Source of the DNA: Botrimarina mediterranea
Lineage (GTDB): Bacteria; Planctomycetota; Planctomycetia; Pirellulales; Lacipirellulaceae
Direction: 5' to 3'
Length of the DNA stretch: 64,000 nt
NCBI RefSeq assembly: GCF_007753265.1
Contig: NZ_CP036349.1
Coordinates: forward strand, 2,451,363-2,515,362
A program made the translations under genes and the position numbers. Numbering within the stretch: the first letter of the stretch is position 1; each line of letters begins with the position of its first letter. Shown here in pieces: positions 18,880 to 26,977 of the stretch. The notes beneath the pieces are model-generated. The model was not told the DNA's origin. It saw only the letters and a list, made by a program, of their open reading frames with translations, and did no database searches.

Positions 18880-19279
18880 CCGGTGGTACAGGTTTCGGCT
18901 CCACTCACTTGGCGTTATTGACGCTGTCCGAATGGCGGGAAGATCGCCAAAAACGATCGTATCACGGCGGTAAACTATGCGACTTGAGCACGAGGCCGTC
19001 CCCCACGCCCACGACCTCGCCAGCTAGCGCTGCAAGGACTCCGCCACACCTCGCTGTGCCTCAGCGGGGCGTCTCTACTACGCGGTTCGACGCCATGGGC
19101 GACCATCGACGGGACGAAGCAGCAGAAAGCTGCCTGCCAAGAACAGAGCTACGCAAAGGCGTCTCGCTACATAAGGTTAGATCGACTTCTGCAAGCGGCT
19201 CTTCGGCGCGTTGTGTAGAACGGTAGCTACCGCACTTAAACAAACGATATTATCGCGTATTAATTCTACTACCTCTTTT

Positions 19280-19301
19280 TCGCTCGCAAAAGTGCGAGCG
19301 A
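19280..19301. repeat. 9-bp perfect inverted repeat upstream of integrase
   Basis: TCGCTCGCA, a four-base spacer AAAG, then TGCGAGCGA. It is preceded by a T run and its right arm forms the first unit of the phased repeats. It could be a protein-binding site or a terminator-like hairpin; on the minus strand the bases after the hairpin are A-rich in the + sense (T-run before it), compatible with a minus-strand terminator. Confidence 0.6.
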
Positions 19302-19341
19302 TTGCGTCAACTTGCGAGATTTTGCGGGTGTTTGCAAACAA
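19292..19341. repeat. Five helically phased 10-bp repeats (TTGCG units)
   Basis: Units start at 19292 (GTGCG), 19302 (TTGCG), 19312 (TTGCG), 19322 (TTGCG) and 19332 (TTGCA), exactly 10 bp apart. The first four or five bases of each unit are conserved and the rest varies. Equal spacing near one helical turn puts all sites on one DNA face, as in iterons or recombinase/excisionase arm sites. The array is 120-170 bases upstream of the recombinase start. Confidence 0.6.
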
Positions 19342-19461
19342 GAATAGAAGGGTGTAAGATGCGACGAAACACGTTCATGCAAGGCAGATAGGACTTAATT
19401 AAGGGCTGTCTCATAACCTCGAGGTCGTCGCTGTTTGGTTTCCAATCAGCAGGTTTCCGCC

Positions 19462-20688
19462 GTGCCCAAACTCCTCAGCCGCCCGCCCAAGTACCGCCTC
19501 CACAAGAGCACCGGCCAAGCCGTTGTCTCCGTGCATGGCAGGGTCATCCAGCTGGGCCCTTTCGGCTCCGCTAAGAGCCACGCCCGCTACCAGGAAGAGA
19601 TCGCCAACTGGCGGTCCGCCCGGCAGAAGCGTTGCGTCGAAGAGGCCGCCGAGCCCGAGGTCTCGCTCAAGGAGCTGCAGGCCCGCCGCCTCCGCGGCTA
19701 CCCCGTTACGATCGACGAGCTGGCCCTGGCGTACCTCGATTTCGCCCGCGGCTACTACAAGAAGAACGGCCGCGTCACCCGCGAGGCCGAGATCATCGGC
19801 GACGCGCTCCGCGTCTTGGTCCGCCACCACAGCGGCGAAGCGGCCGACGAGTTCGGCCCGGTGAAGCTCAAGGAAGTCCGCGAGCGGATGATCGACGAGG
19901 TCGATTGGTGCCGCAAGCACATCAACAAGCAGGTCTCGCGGCTCACGCGGATGTTCAAATGGGCCGTGTCGAACGAGTTGATTGGCCCGACGGTCTATCA
20001 GGCTCTCACCACCGTCCCCGGCCTCAAGCGGGGCCGCAGCGAGGCCCGGGAGACCGGGCCCGTGCTCCCGGTCGATGACGCGGTGGTCGCCCAAACCCTG
20101 CCCCACTTGCCGCGGATCGTCGCCGACATGGTCCGCCTGCAGCGGCTCACCGGCATGCGGCCCGGGGAGGTGTGCTCCCTGCGCCCGTGCGACCTCGACC
20201 AGTCGGCCGACGTCTGGGTCTACGAGCCCGGCGAGCACAAGATGGAGCACCACGACACCCGCCGGCTGGTGATGATCGGCCCCAAGGCCCAAAAGCTGCT
20301 CACGCTGTACCTCGACCGTCACCCGATGGCCCCCTGCTTCCTCGGCGACGAAACCGTCTGGCTCTCCCGGCGTCGCGGCGACGAAGCCGACATGCCGCTC
20401 AACAGCGACCTGATGCAGCGAGCCCACCGCTTCGCTATCGGCCGTGGGAAGCTCGAACCCTACAACGTCAACGCCTACCGGATCGCGATCCACCGGGCGT
20501 GCGAGAAGGCGGGGCATGCGAAGTGGTCGCCCAACCAGTTGCGGCACACGGCGGCGACGGAGGTGCGAAAGCAGTTTGGATTAGAGGCCGCTCAGGTGAT
20601 CTGTGGGCATCAGTCGACGGACGTGACGCAGATCTACGCCGAGCGAGACGTGACCTTGGCCAAAGAAGTGGCTCGCTCCGTTGGTTGA
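19462..20688 (+). CDS. Tyrosine recombinase/integrase
   Basis: A 408-residue site-specific recombinase from the GTG at 19462 (AGG lies upstream). The N-terminal DNA-binding part is of the type common in planctomycete islands (residues 1-60: KYRLHKSTGQAVVSVHGR), and a core-binding SAM-like domain lies at about 80-190. The catalytic domain has TGMRPGE (first Arg), LRHTAATEVR (His-x-x-Arg), CGHQS (His) and IYAERD (Tyr nucleophile), so the active site looks complete. It sits at the left edge of about 42 kb of defence and conjugation-type genes and is the likely enzyme that mobilised them. Confidence 0.93.
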   Translation: MPKLLSRPPKYRLHKSTGQAVVSVHGRVIQLGPFGSAKSHARYQEEIANWRSARQKRCVEEAAEPEVSLKELQARRLRGYPVTIDELALAYLDFARGYYKKNGRVTREAEIIGDALRVLVRHHSGEAADEFGPVKLKEVRERMIDEVDWCRKHINKQVSRLTRMFKWAVSNELIGPTVYQALTTVPGLKRGRSEARETGPVLPVDDAVVAQTLPHLPRIVADMVRLQRLTGMRPGEVCSLRPCDLDQSADVWVYEPGEHKMEHHDTRRLVMIGPKAQKLLTLYLDRHPMAPCFLGDETVWLSRRRGDEADMPLNSDLMQRAHRFAIGRGKLEPYNVNAYRIAIHRACEKAGHAKWSPNQLRHTAATEVRKQFGLEAAQVICGHQSTDVTQIYAERDVTLAKEVARSVG

Positions 20689-20819
20689 GGGCCGCGATCG
20701 GCAGCGCCGTGGCTTCCACGGCAACCGTCTCAACGCCAAAAAAGTTGAGCGAACCTGGCCTGGTCAAAGGCGGTCGTGCTTGGCTCTGAACCCTATCCAA
20801 AATAGTCAGGAGGTGTGCC

Positions 20820-20891
20820 ATGCGACCTTACATCGAAGGGAGCCCATCGTTTCGAGCCGATGAGCAAGCGACGTCGAGGCTACCCCTCTGA
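20820..20891 (+). CDS. Possible 23-residue leader ORF
   Basis: ATG at 20820 has a perfect AGGAGG six bases upstream (20808-20813), the best ribosome-binding site in this stretch. The frame runs 23 codons and ends at 20891, overlapping the SEC-C gene start (20860) in another frame. It could be a leader that couples translation into the SEC-C gene, or the relic of a frameshifted longer gene. The peptide has no recognisable feature. Confidence 0.3.
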   Translation: MRPYIEGSPSFRADEQATSRLPL

Positions 20892-21027
20892 GAGCAAGGT
20901 CAAGATCGGCGTCCGCGTCGTCCACGGCGACAAGCTGCTCGAAGAGAAGCTCGGCCGGCGGGACCTCTGCCCGTGCGGGAGCGGCAAACGCTTCAAGCGG
21001 TGCTGCCTGAAGCGAGGCCGCTTTTGA
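20860..21027 (+). CDS. Small SEC-C zinc-motif protein
   Basis: A 55-residue basic protein ending in a SEC-C motif, [21 protein letters not shown] (Cys-x-Cys, then Cys-Cys, binding one zinc). SEC-C motifs occur at the end of SecA and in many small or modular proteins, often as a protein- or nucleic-acid-contact module. Only the motif and a charged N-terminus are present. It lies between the integrase and the RNA-repair operon and is followed by a terminator-like hairpin. ATG 20860 is used; an in-frame GTG at 20815 lies too close to the AGGAGG to be served by it. Confidence 0.7.
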   Translation: MSKRRRGYPSESKVKIGVRVVHGDKLLEEKLGRRDLCPCGSGKRFKRCCLKRGRF

Positions 21028-21077
21028 CGGGTCGCTGCGGGACCACTACTTTTAGGGACGGGTAGACAAACCCTCGC

Positions 21078-21106
21078 GAGGCCCGCGCCACGCAGGCGCG
21101 GGCCTC
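21078..21106 (+). terminator. Hairpin terminator/attenuator before RNA-repair operon
   Basis: A 12-bp perfect stem, GAGGCCCGCGCC with loop ACGCA and GGCGCGGGCCTC, is followed by TTTC. The stem is very strong but the T tract is short. It lies 51 bases after the SEC-C stop and only 28 bases before the first ATG of the RNA-repair operon, so it may act as an attenuator. Confidence 0.75.
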
Positions 21107-21134
21107 TTTCGTAGAGCGATCCGAGGCCGGCGCT

Positions 21135-22481
21135 ATGACCAATTGGTTCTCACCACTCTTTGCCGCCGGCTCAGCGCGAGTGCGCCTGTTCGCCCATCTC
21201 GGCCGTGAGGCCGCTCGGTCGCCTGTCGTCCGTCAGGTGTTCCAAGAGTACGAACGCCCCAATCTGCACTTGGCGATTGAGGCGGTTCTGGCGAAGTCCC
21301 AAGCCCCGTCGCCGATCGGCCTCGTCGAGAGACAGACGAGCGCGACTCTGTCGCAGATCGTCCATTCGACTTTCGGGACGAGCTTTCCCATTGGGCCCGT
21401 CGAGTACGTCGATGTCAGCCTGGGTGACGGCGAACGCATCGCCTGCGTGAAGCGTGGGCTTTATTTGACCGCCGACGACGCCGGACGCCCGATTGCGCTA
21501 TTGATCGCCAGCGACGGGGATTCGTACCCGCCCAAGATCCTCGTTGAGGTGATGGCGAACGAGCGCGCCGTCGCCGAGCAATTCCTCCGTCGCGTCACCG
21601 AAGCGGTCCAGCACGGCAAGGCGTATCGCGGCCGTGTCTTCTCGTTGGAACGCAACTGCTACGGCGAGGTCGAGGTCAAGTTCCATCGGCTCCCGGCGAT
21701 CTCTCGCGAGCAGATCATCCTTCCCAACGAGCTACTGGAACGGATTGAGCGTCATTCGATCAGTTTTTCACGCCACGCCGAACGGCTTCAGAAGTGCGGT
21801 AGGCACTTGAAGCGAGGCCTCCTCTTGCACGGCCCCCCGGGGACCGGCAAGACCCTCTGCGCGACGTACTTGGCGACGCGTCTGGAGAACCGCACCGTCA
21901 TCCTTCTTACCGGAGGAGGAATGGGCTCGATCGAGGCGGCCTGCCATCTCGCGAGGCTGCTCGCCCCGACGACGGTGATTCTAGAAGACGTCGACTTGAT
22001 TGGCGCCGAGCGGGAAAACCAAACGGTTGGGGCGAACGCGTTGCTCTTCGAGCTGCTCAACCAGATGGACGGTCTCAACGAGGACTGCGACGTCCTCTTC
22101 ATCCTCACGACTAACCGGCCTGATGTGCTCGAACCCGCTCTGTCGGCGCGGCCCGGTCGGATCGATCAAGCCATTGAGATTCCGCTCCCTGGCGAACCGT
22201 GCCGGTCGCGGCTTATTGAACTCTACGCCGAGGGACTAACGCTCGCCATCGACGACCGGTCCGACTTCGTCCGCCGGCTCGAAGGCGCCAGCGCCGCCTT
22301 CATCAAGGAACTGCTCCGCAAAGCGGCCGTGCTGTCCGCCGAAGAACACGACGGCCCGGATATCGTCGTGGACTACGGCTGCCTCGACCGGGCGCTCAGT
22401 GAACTGCTCGTCGCCGGTGGCTCACTCACACGCACGCTGCTGGGCGCGAAGATTTCTCCGAAAGAGCCCGCCGCCAATTGA
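21135..22481 (+). CDS. AAA+ ATPase, first gene of RNA-repair operon
   Basis: A 448-residue classical AAA ATPase. The unrecognised N-terminal half (1-200) may be substrate-binding. The AAA module has Walker A GPPGTGKT (about residues 233-240), Walker B VILEDVD (about 280), sensor LFILTTNRPDVL and an arginine-finger segment ARPGRID, in the FtsH/Cdc48-like style, so it should form a hexameric remodelling machine. It is 7 bases upstream of hen1. AAA ATPases are recurrent partners of Hen1/Pnkp loci; remodelling of the repair complex or removal of damaged RNA-protein complexes is inference. Confidence 0.85.
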   Translation: MTNWFSPLFAAGSARVRLFAHLGREAARSPVVRQVFQEYERPNLHLAIEAVLAKSQAPSPIGLVERQTSATLSQIVHSTFGTSFPIGPVEYVDVSLGDGERIACVKRGLYLTADDAGRPIALLIASDGDSYPPKILVEVMANERAVAEQFLRRVTEAVQHGKAYRGRVFSLERNCYGEVEVKFHRLPAISREQIILPNELLERIERHSISFSRHAERLQKCGRHLKRGLLLHGPPGTGKTLCATYLATRLENRTVILLTGGGMGSIEAACHLARLLAPTTVILEDVDLIGAERENQTVGANALLFELLNQMDGLNEDCDVLFILTTNRPDVLEPALSARPGRIDQAIEIPLPGEPCRSRLIELYAEGLTLAIDDRSDFVRRLEGASAAFIKELLRKAAVLSAEEHDGPDIVVDYGCLDRALSELLVAGGSLTRTLLGAKISPKEPAAN

Positions 22482-22488
22482 ACCCGCC

Positions 22489-23901
22489 ATGCTCCTGACC
22501 ATCTCTACAACGCACCAGCCGGCGGCCGATCTCGGTTACCTGCTGCACAAGCACCCGGACCGCTGTCAGTCGTTTGACCTCAGCTTCGGCGAGGCGCACG
22601 TTTTCTACCCGGAAGCGAGCGCGGATCGCTGTGCCGCGTGCTTGCTGCTGGACGTTGATCCGGTCGGGCTGGTGCGGGGCAAGGGCAACTGGAAGAGTGG
22701 GCCGCTGGACCAGTATGTCAACGACCGGCCCTACGTCGCGTCGTCGCTGATGAGCGTGGCGATCTCGCAGGTCTTCGGCTCGGCGTTGGCGGGGCGATCA
22801 AAGGAGCGTCCCGAATTGCTGGGGACGCCCATCCCGCTGACAGCTCGGATTGACGTGCTGCCCGTTCGTGGGGGTGTGGAGCTGCTGCAGCGGATGTTCG
22901 GGCCGCTTGGCTACGAGGTCACCGCCGCGCGGCATCCGCTCGACGAGAAGTTTCCCGAATGGGGAGAAAGCCCTTACTACTCGGTCACGCTTTCGCAGAC
23001 CACCACCGTCGCCCAGCTGCTTCAGCACCTCTACGTGCTGATCCCAGTCTTCGATGGCAAGAAGCACTATTACATCGGGCCCGATGAGGTCGAGAAGCTG
23101 CTCTCGAAGGGACAGTCATGGCTGGCGGACCATCCCGAGCGTGACCTCATTACCCAACGCTACCTGCCTAGGCGATATAGCCTCATCCGCCAAGCGTTGG
23201 CGCAGCTTGTTCCCGAAGAAGCGGTCGAGGAGGAAGCCCTTGAGCAAAAAGTTGAGACGAACCAACCGACACCGTCGCAAGAGCGCGAGTTGAGCTTGCA
23301 CGAACAGCGGCTCGGCGCCGTGCTAGCCGCGATCCGATCGTCGGGAGCCAAACGGGTCGTTGACCTGGGCTGCGGTGAAGGGAAGCTGCTCCGGGAGTTG
23401 CTCGCCGACAAGCAGTTTACGGAGATTGTCGGGATGGACGTGTCGGTGCGTTCGCTCGAGATCGCCCATCGGCGATTGAAGCTCGATCGGCTGCCCGAGC
23501 GGCAACGGGAGCGGATCCGGCTTATTCACGGAGCCCTAACCTATCGAGACCAGCGGCTCGCCAACTTCGACGCCGCGGCCCTTGTTGAGGTCATCGAGCA
23601 TCTCGACCCGGCGCGGCTGGCCGCGCTGGAGCGGGTCGTCTTCGAGCACGCGCGGCCACGGACCGTCGTGCTGACGACGCCCAACCGTGATTACAACGTC
23701 ATCTGGGAATCGCTCGCCGCAGGGGAGATGCGGCATAGCGACCACCGATTCGAGTGGACACGAGCGGAGTTTGAAGCCTGGGCCGGAGGTGTCGCGGAAC
23801 AGTTTGGATACGCCGTTCGGTATCTGCCGGTCGGTCCCGAGGAGGCAGGCGTTGGTACTCCTTCGCAGATGGCGGTGTTCGAAGTGCTGGGGGTGTCATG
23901 A
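22489..23901 (+). CDS. hen1: 3'-terminal RNA ribose 2'-O-methyltransferase Hen1
   Basis: A 470-residue bacterial Hen1. The N-terminal domain begins TTHQPAADLGYLLHKHPDR and FDLSFGEAHVFYPEAS, diagnostic of the family, and pairs with Pnkp. The C-terminal SAM methyltransferase has VVDLGCGEGKLLREL (SAM loop) and the metal site EVIEHLDP (Glu-x-x-Glu-His) with a further His in HSDHRFEWTR. It marks the 3' end at the break with 2'-O-methyl before ligation, so that repaired RNA resists re-cleavage by ribotoxins. ATG 22489 is chosen by homology; the longer frame lies inside the ATPase gene. It overlaps the next gene by ATGA. Confidence 0.95.
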   Translation: MLLTISTTHQPAADLGYLLHKHPDRCQSFDLSFGEAHVFYPEASADRCAACLLLDVDPVGLVRGKGNWKSGPLDQYVNDRPYVASSLMSVAISQVFGSALAGRSKERPELLGTPIPLTARIDVLPVRGGVELLQRMFGPLGYEVTAARHPLDEKFPEWGESPYYSVTLSQTTTVAQLLQHLYVLIPVFDGKKHYYIGPDEVEKLLSKGQSWLADHPERDLITQRYLPRRYSLIRQALAQLVPEEAVEEEALEQKVETNQPTPSQERELSLHEQRLGAVLAAIRSSGAKRVVDLGCGEGKLLRELLADKQFTEIVGMDVSVRSLEIAHRRLKLDRLPERQRERIRLIHGALTYRDQRLANFDAAALVEVIEHLDPARLAALERVVFEHARPRTVVLTTPNRDYNVIWESLAAGEMRHSDHRFEWTRAEFEAWAGGVAEQFGYAVRYLPVGPEEAGVGTPSQMAVFEVLGVS

Positions 23902-26030
23902 ATCAGCTTGATAGTGCCTATGCCGACTACGCCCGCGAACACGGTCTTAACCTCTTCGAGGTTCCGGGCGGTTGGGGCATACGCTTCAGCGACGGCTACG
24001 ACGTCTATTGGATGCTGCCGGACGAGCGATGGCACTACTTGCAACGGTCCGATGCTACCGGTGATGCGGGTCGTTTGTCCGTACTCGACGAGCGACGCGA
24101 GCGTGTTGTCGACGCGATTCGTCGCTACTTGGCAAAGCAGAAGGTAGCCATTCAGCGAATGCCGAACGGAAACTGGCTGTGCATGCGTGAAGGGGCGACG
24201 AGCGAATTCTCGGTGGGAGCGAACCTCACACAAGATTTGGTAACTGATTCTGACCTAGTCGCAATCATGCGGCGTGCGTTCGAAGGCACCTACCTGCGTG
24301 GTCCGAGTGAACGACGTGCTCAGCGGCACTTGGGGGAGTTCGGTGAGCCGTTCGAGGAGCGGCCGTGGCCGGATGACGAGGAGTCTATTGGTGCGACTTC
24401 TGATTCACCGCTCACCGCACTCGGCTGGATGGGGCTCTGCAAAGCCCTGAAGAACGAGTCCAGCTTTGAGTCCCCCGAAGCGTTTGCCGCCGCGGTCGAG
24501 CCGAAAGGTCGCATCGGACGGGCACTCTTGAAGGTCGCCCAACGCCTGCCTAGTAGTAAGGCCTCAATGGAGCTGCCGGATGGCTCGATGCTGATTGAGT
24601 TCAGCGACGAGTACGACTCGTTCAAGATTGCTCCGAAGTCGCGGGAGCTTCGCGACCTACTTCACGCCATGACTCCAGAGGAGGCCGGCGACCATCTTGC
24701 AGACCAGTACGAAAGGCTGAACTCTTCCAGAAGCCGTGTTCTCAAAGCGGTTTTCGGGAGCTTGAGCCAACGTGGATACTACCTCGACTCGAACACGGTG
24801 CTGGTCGGCCTGGAGGCCAAGCAAATGGTGGGACGGAACGTTCGAGAGTTCGCCGTGGAGCTTGGGGAAAGCGTCACCAATGCGATCATCGAGTCTGGCG
24901 AGGAGGACGCCGTACGCCGAGCTCTCGCTGACGACGAGAAGCTTGCCGACAAAGCCGTCGAACTCCTGGGCAACTCGGGAGACATCTGGCGTCTTGATGA
25001 GCGTCCGCTTAGGCCCAAAGTCCCCCCTAAGCGAGAGCTGCCGGTCCCGTCTGCCGAGCAGCTCTCCCTGCTGGATAAGCATGCCGACATGCTCCTCAAG
25101 AAGTTTATGGAGTCGGACGACGCCCTGCTCGCCTACGGCAACCCGTTGATGTGGGATGCTCGGTCCGACAGTTGGGCGGACGCCGGTCAGTGGACAGCAC
25201 TCGCCCAACAGCACGTGCGTGGTGACTACCCTCGTTGCGACGCAGAGATGATTCTCATCGATCACGGCGACTCAGCAGCTCGTAAGCGGTTCATGGCAAA
25301 GCTACAAGTTGCGGAACCGCACCATGAAGTCTGGGACCAAGAGGTCGAAATGGTTTGGAACCTGCGTCATGAGTCGCCAGAGCTCGCAGAAAAGTGGTTC
25401 GGCCCACGACAGCATGAAGACACGCCGTACGCAGAGGTAAGGGCTCGGCTCGGAGACCCGATTGCCGCGTGCTATGTCCTTGGGGGCATCGGGCCACGCG
25501 GACATAGTGAGAGCCCCGTACCAAGTGTCCTGAAGTGGGTTCCGTCAAATCTGGTCCCCGTATTTCTTGGGGCCTCTCAAGTCGAAGAGTGGCGACAAGC
25601 AGCACTGCAGTGGGCCGATGAGTGCTGGGAGTGGAACTGGGGTGGTGACGGCGAGGTACTGGCCGTTGCGGCGAACATGTGCTGGCCAGAGGTCGCCAAC
25701 CGGCTGGAGTCCAACCCGTTCCTGATACCTGGCTTGCTCGATTCAGCCGAGGGCGACCCCGGCGTTCTGTTCGCGGAGCAGCTGTTCCTGGCTTGGTCAA
25801 AGCTCGCTCCATCAGCATTTTTGATGAGGCTGGTCGGTCACGTCTTGAGCTTGGACCTCGAAAGAGTTTCTGAGTCACTGGCTCTCCGTTGTCTTGGATC
25901 TGAGGATCTCGCCAAAAAGCATCCGACCATGGCTGGTGAAATTTCGGACACGTGGCTTGGGAAGATAGGCGTCGCCCTTGCAATCAGCTGGCATCGTTGC
26001 AGAAACCGAACGCAGCAAGAGTCCGTATGA
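23898..26030 (+). CDS. Unknown 710-residue protein in RNA-repair operon
   Basis: No family was recognised. The protein is acidic and Trp-rich, without signal peptide or membrane helix. Apparent parts are an N-terminal region with WGIRFSDGYDVYWMLPDERW; a second similar stretch MELPDGSMLIEFSDEYDSFKI at about 225-245, suggesting an internal repeat; a Pro/Lys linker at about 370-390 (RPLRPKVPPKRELPVP); and an alpha-helical C-terminal half with many Trp, possibly helical repeats. It overlaps hen1 (ATGA) and the downstream nucleotidyltransferase gene (ATGA), so it is an integral operon member. A damage sensor or scaffold role is only a guess. Confidence 0.8.
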   Translation: MNQLDSAYADYAREHGLNLFEVPGGWGIRFSDGYDVYWMLPDERWHYLQRSDATGDAGRLSVLDERRERVVDAIRRYLAKQKVAIQRMPNGNWLCMREGATSEFSVGANLTQDLVTDSDLVAIMRRAFEGTYLRGPSERRAQRHLGEFGEPFEERPWPDDEESIGATSDSPLTALGWMGLCKALKNESSFESPEAFAAAVEPKGRIGRALLKVAQRLPSSKASMELPDGSMLIEFSDEYDSFKIAPKSRELRDLLHAMTPEEAGDHLADQYERLNSSRSRVLKAVFGSLSQRGYYLDSNTVLVGLEAKQMVGRNVREFAVELGESVTNAIIESGEEDAVRRALADDEKLADKAVELLGNSGDIWRLDERPLRPKVPPKRELPVPSAEQLSLLDKHADMLLKKFMESDDALLAYGNPLMWDARSDSWADAGQWTALAQQHVRGDYPRCDAEMILIDHGDSAARKRFMAKLQVAEPHHEVWDQEVEMVWNLRHESPELAEKWFGPRQHEDTPYAEVRARLGDPIAACYVLGGIGPRGHSESPVPSVLKWVPSNLVPVFLGASQVEEWRQAALQWADECWEWNWGGDGEVLAVAANMCWPEVANRLESNPFLIPGLLDSAEGDPGVLFAEQLFLAWSKLAPSAFLMRLVGHVLSLDLERVSESLALRCLGSEDLAKKHPTMAGEISDTWLGKIGVALAISWHRCRNRTQQESV

Positions 26031-26977
26031 AGTCCCGCGTCCACAACAGCCCGAACCTCATCTACTCGGCGGGGACTCAAGTCGTCGTCCTTAAGTCGGT
26101 CCAGGGTTCGAACGGCCGAGTCGCCCACCCCGCCGGCGCCGTCGGCGTGATCGTGCGGTCGCCGCAGGACCGTCATCACTCCTACCGCGTTCGGTTCGTG
26201 GACGACTTCGAGGCGGCGTTACATCACGACAACCTGATGCTGCTGGCCGAGTACAAGCAAGGAGCCATCAACGACACCAACCAAGTCCTCTCGACCCACG
26301 GTCTCTTCGACCGGGTCATCTACCGCTGCGTGGTGGGGTCACGTGCCTTTGGACTTGGGACTGAAGAATCGGATACCGACCGCCGTGGGGTCTACCTTCC
26401 GTCAGCGGACCTCCACTGGTCGCTGTACGGCGTGCCTGAGCAGCTCGAAAACGAACGCACGGAAGAATGCTACTGGGAGCTGCAGAAGTTTCTCGTCATG
26501 GCCCTGAAGGGAAACCCAAACATTCTTGAATGTCTCTACACGCCGTTGATTGAGTTCGTGACGCCGCTTGGACAAGAACTTCTGGCGATGCGGGAGGCGT
26601 TCCTCTCTCGGCTGGTCTACCAGACGTACAACGGCTACGTCATGTCGCAATTCAAGCGGATGGAGGCCGATCTGCGTAATCAGGGCAAGGTGAAGCCCAA
26701 GCATGTGATGCATCTGATCCGGCTTCTCTTGTCGGGCATTCACGTGCTCCGTGAGGGGTTCGTCCCCGTCGACGTCGGCCAGCACCGGGAGCGGCTCTTC
26801 GCCATCAAGAATGAAGAGATGGCTTGGGACGACATCGAAGCGTGGCGGAAGCAGCTGCATGCCGAGTTCGATCGGGCGTTGGAGGAGACCAACTTGCCAG
26901 AGCGGCCGGACTACGAACGTGCGAACGAGTTTCTCGTGAAGGCACGACGGCTCGCCGTGGCGGAGAAACTGCCGTGA
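26027..26977 (+). CDS. RlaP-like Pol-beta superfamily nucleotidyltransferase with SH3-like N-terminus
   Basis: A 316-residue protein from ATG 26027 (overlapping the previous stop, ATGA). Residues 1-75 resemble an SH3/KOW-like barrel (GTQVVVLKSVQG; GVIVRSP; YRVRFVDDFEA). The catalytic domain has GSRAFGLGTEESDTDRRG (104-121), the GS...SDxD signature of Pol-beta nucleotidyltransferases of the YcgL/RlaP group, followed by an all-helical C-terminal half. RlaP proteins have been linked by genomic context to RNA ligases and RNA repair, where they could add nucleotides to ends. A second, diverged RlaP-like gene lies two genes downstream. Confidence 0.82.
   Translation: MKSRVHNSPNLIYSAGTQVVVLKSVQGSNGRVAHPAGAVGVIVRSPQDRHHSYRVRFVDDFEAALHHDNLMLLAEYKQGAINDTNQVLSTHGLFDRVIYRCVVGSRAFGLGTEESDTDRRGVYLPSADLHWSLYGVPEQLENERTEECYWELQKFLVMALKGNPNILECLYTPLIEFVTPLGQELLAMREAFLSRLVYQTYNGYVMSQFKRMEADLRNQGKVKPKHVMHLIRLLLSGIHVLREGFVPVDVGQHRERLFAIKNEEMAWDDIEAWRKQLHAEFDRALEETNLPERPDYERANEFLVKARRLAVAEKLP

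Larger units (their letters stand above)
18880..19461. other. Intergenic region at island left edge
   Basis: About 580 bases with no credible gene. The part nearest the integrase is noticeably AT-richer (19240-19400) and carries a 9-bp palindrome and phased 10-bp repeats, annotated separately. The left attachment site of the island would be expected here. No matching direct repeat was found by eye at the right side near 61.3-61.5 kb, and no tRNA gene is visible. Confidence 0.5.

Noticed and set aside
19411-20547. 378-codon minus-strand frame opposite the integrase
   Set aside because: Antisense shadow of the recombinase; low-complexity Leu/Gly/Asp-rich translation without motifs.
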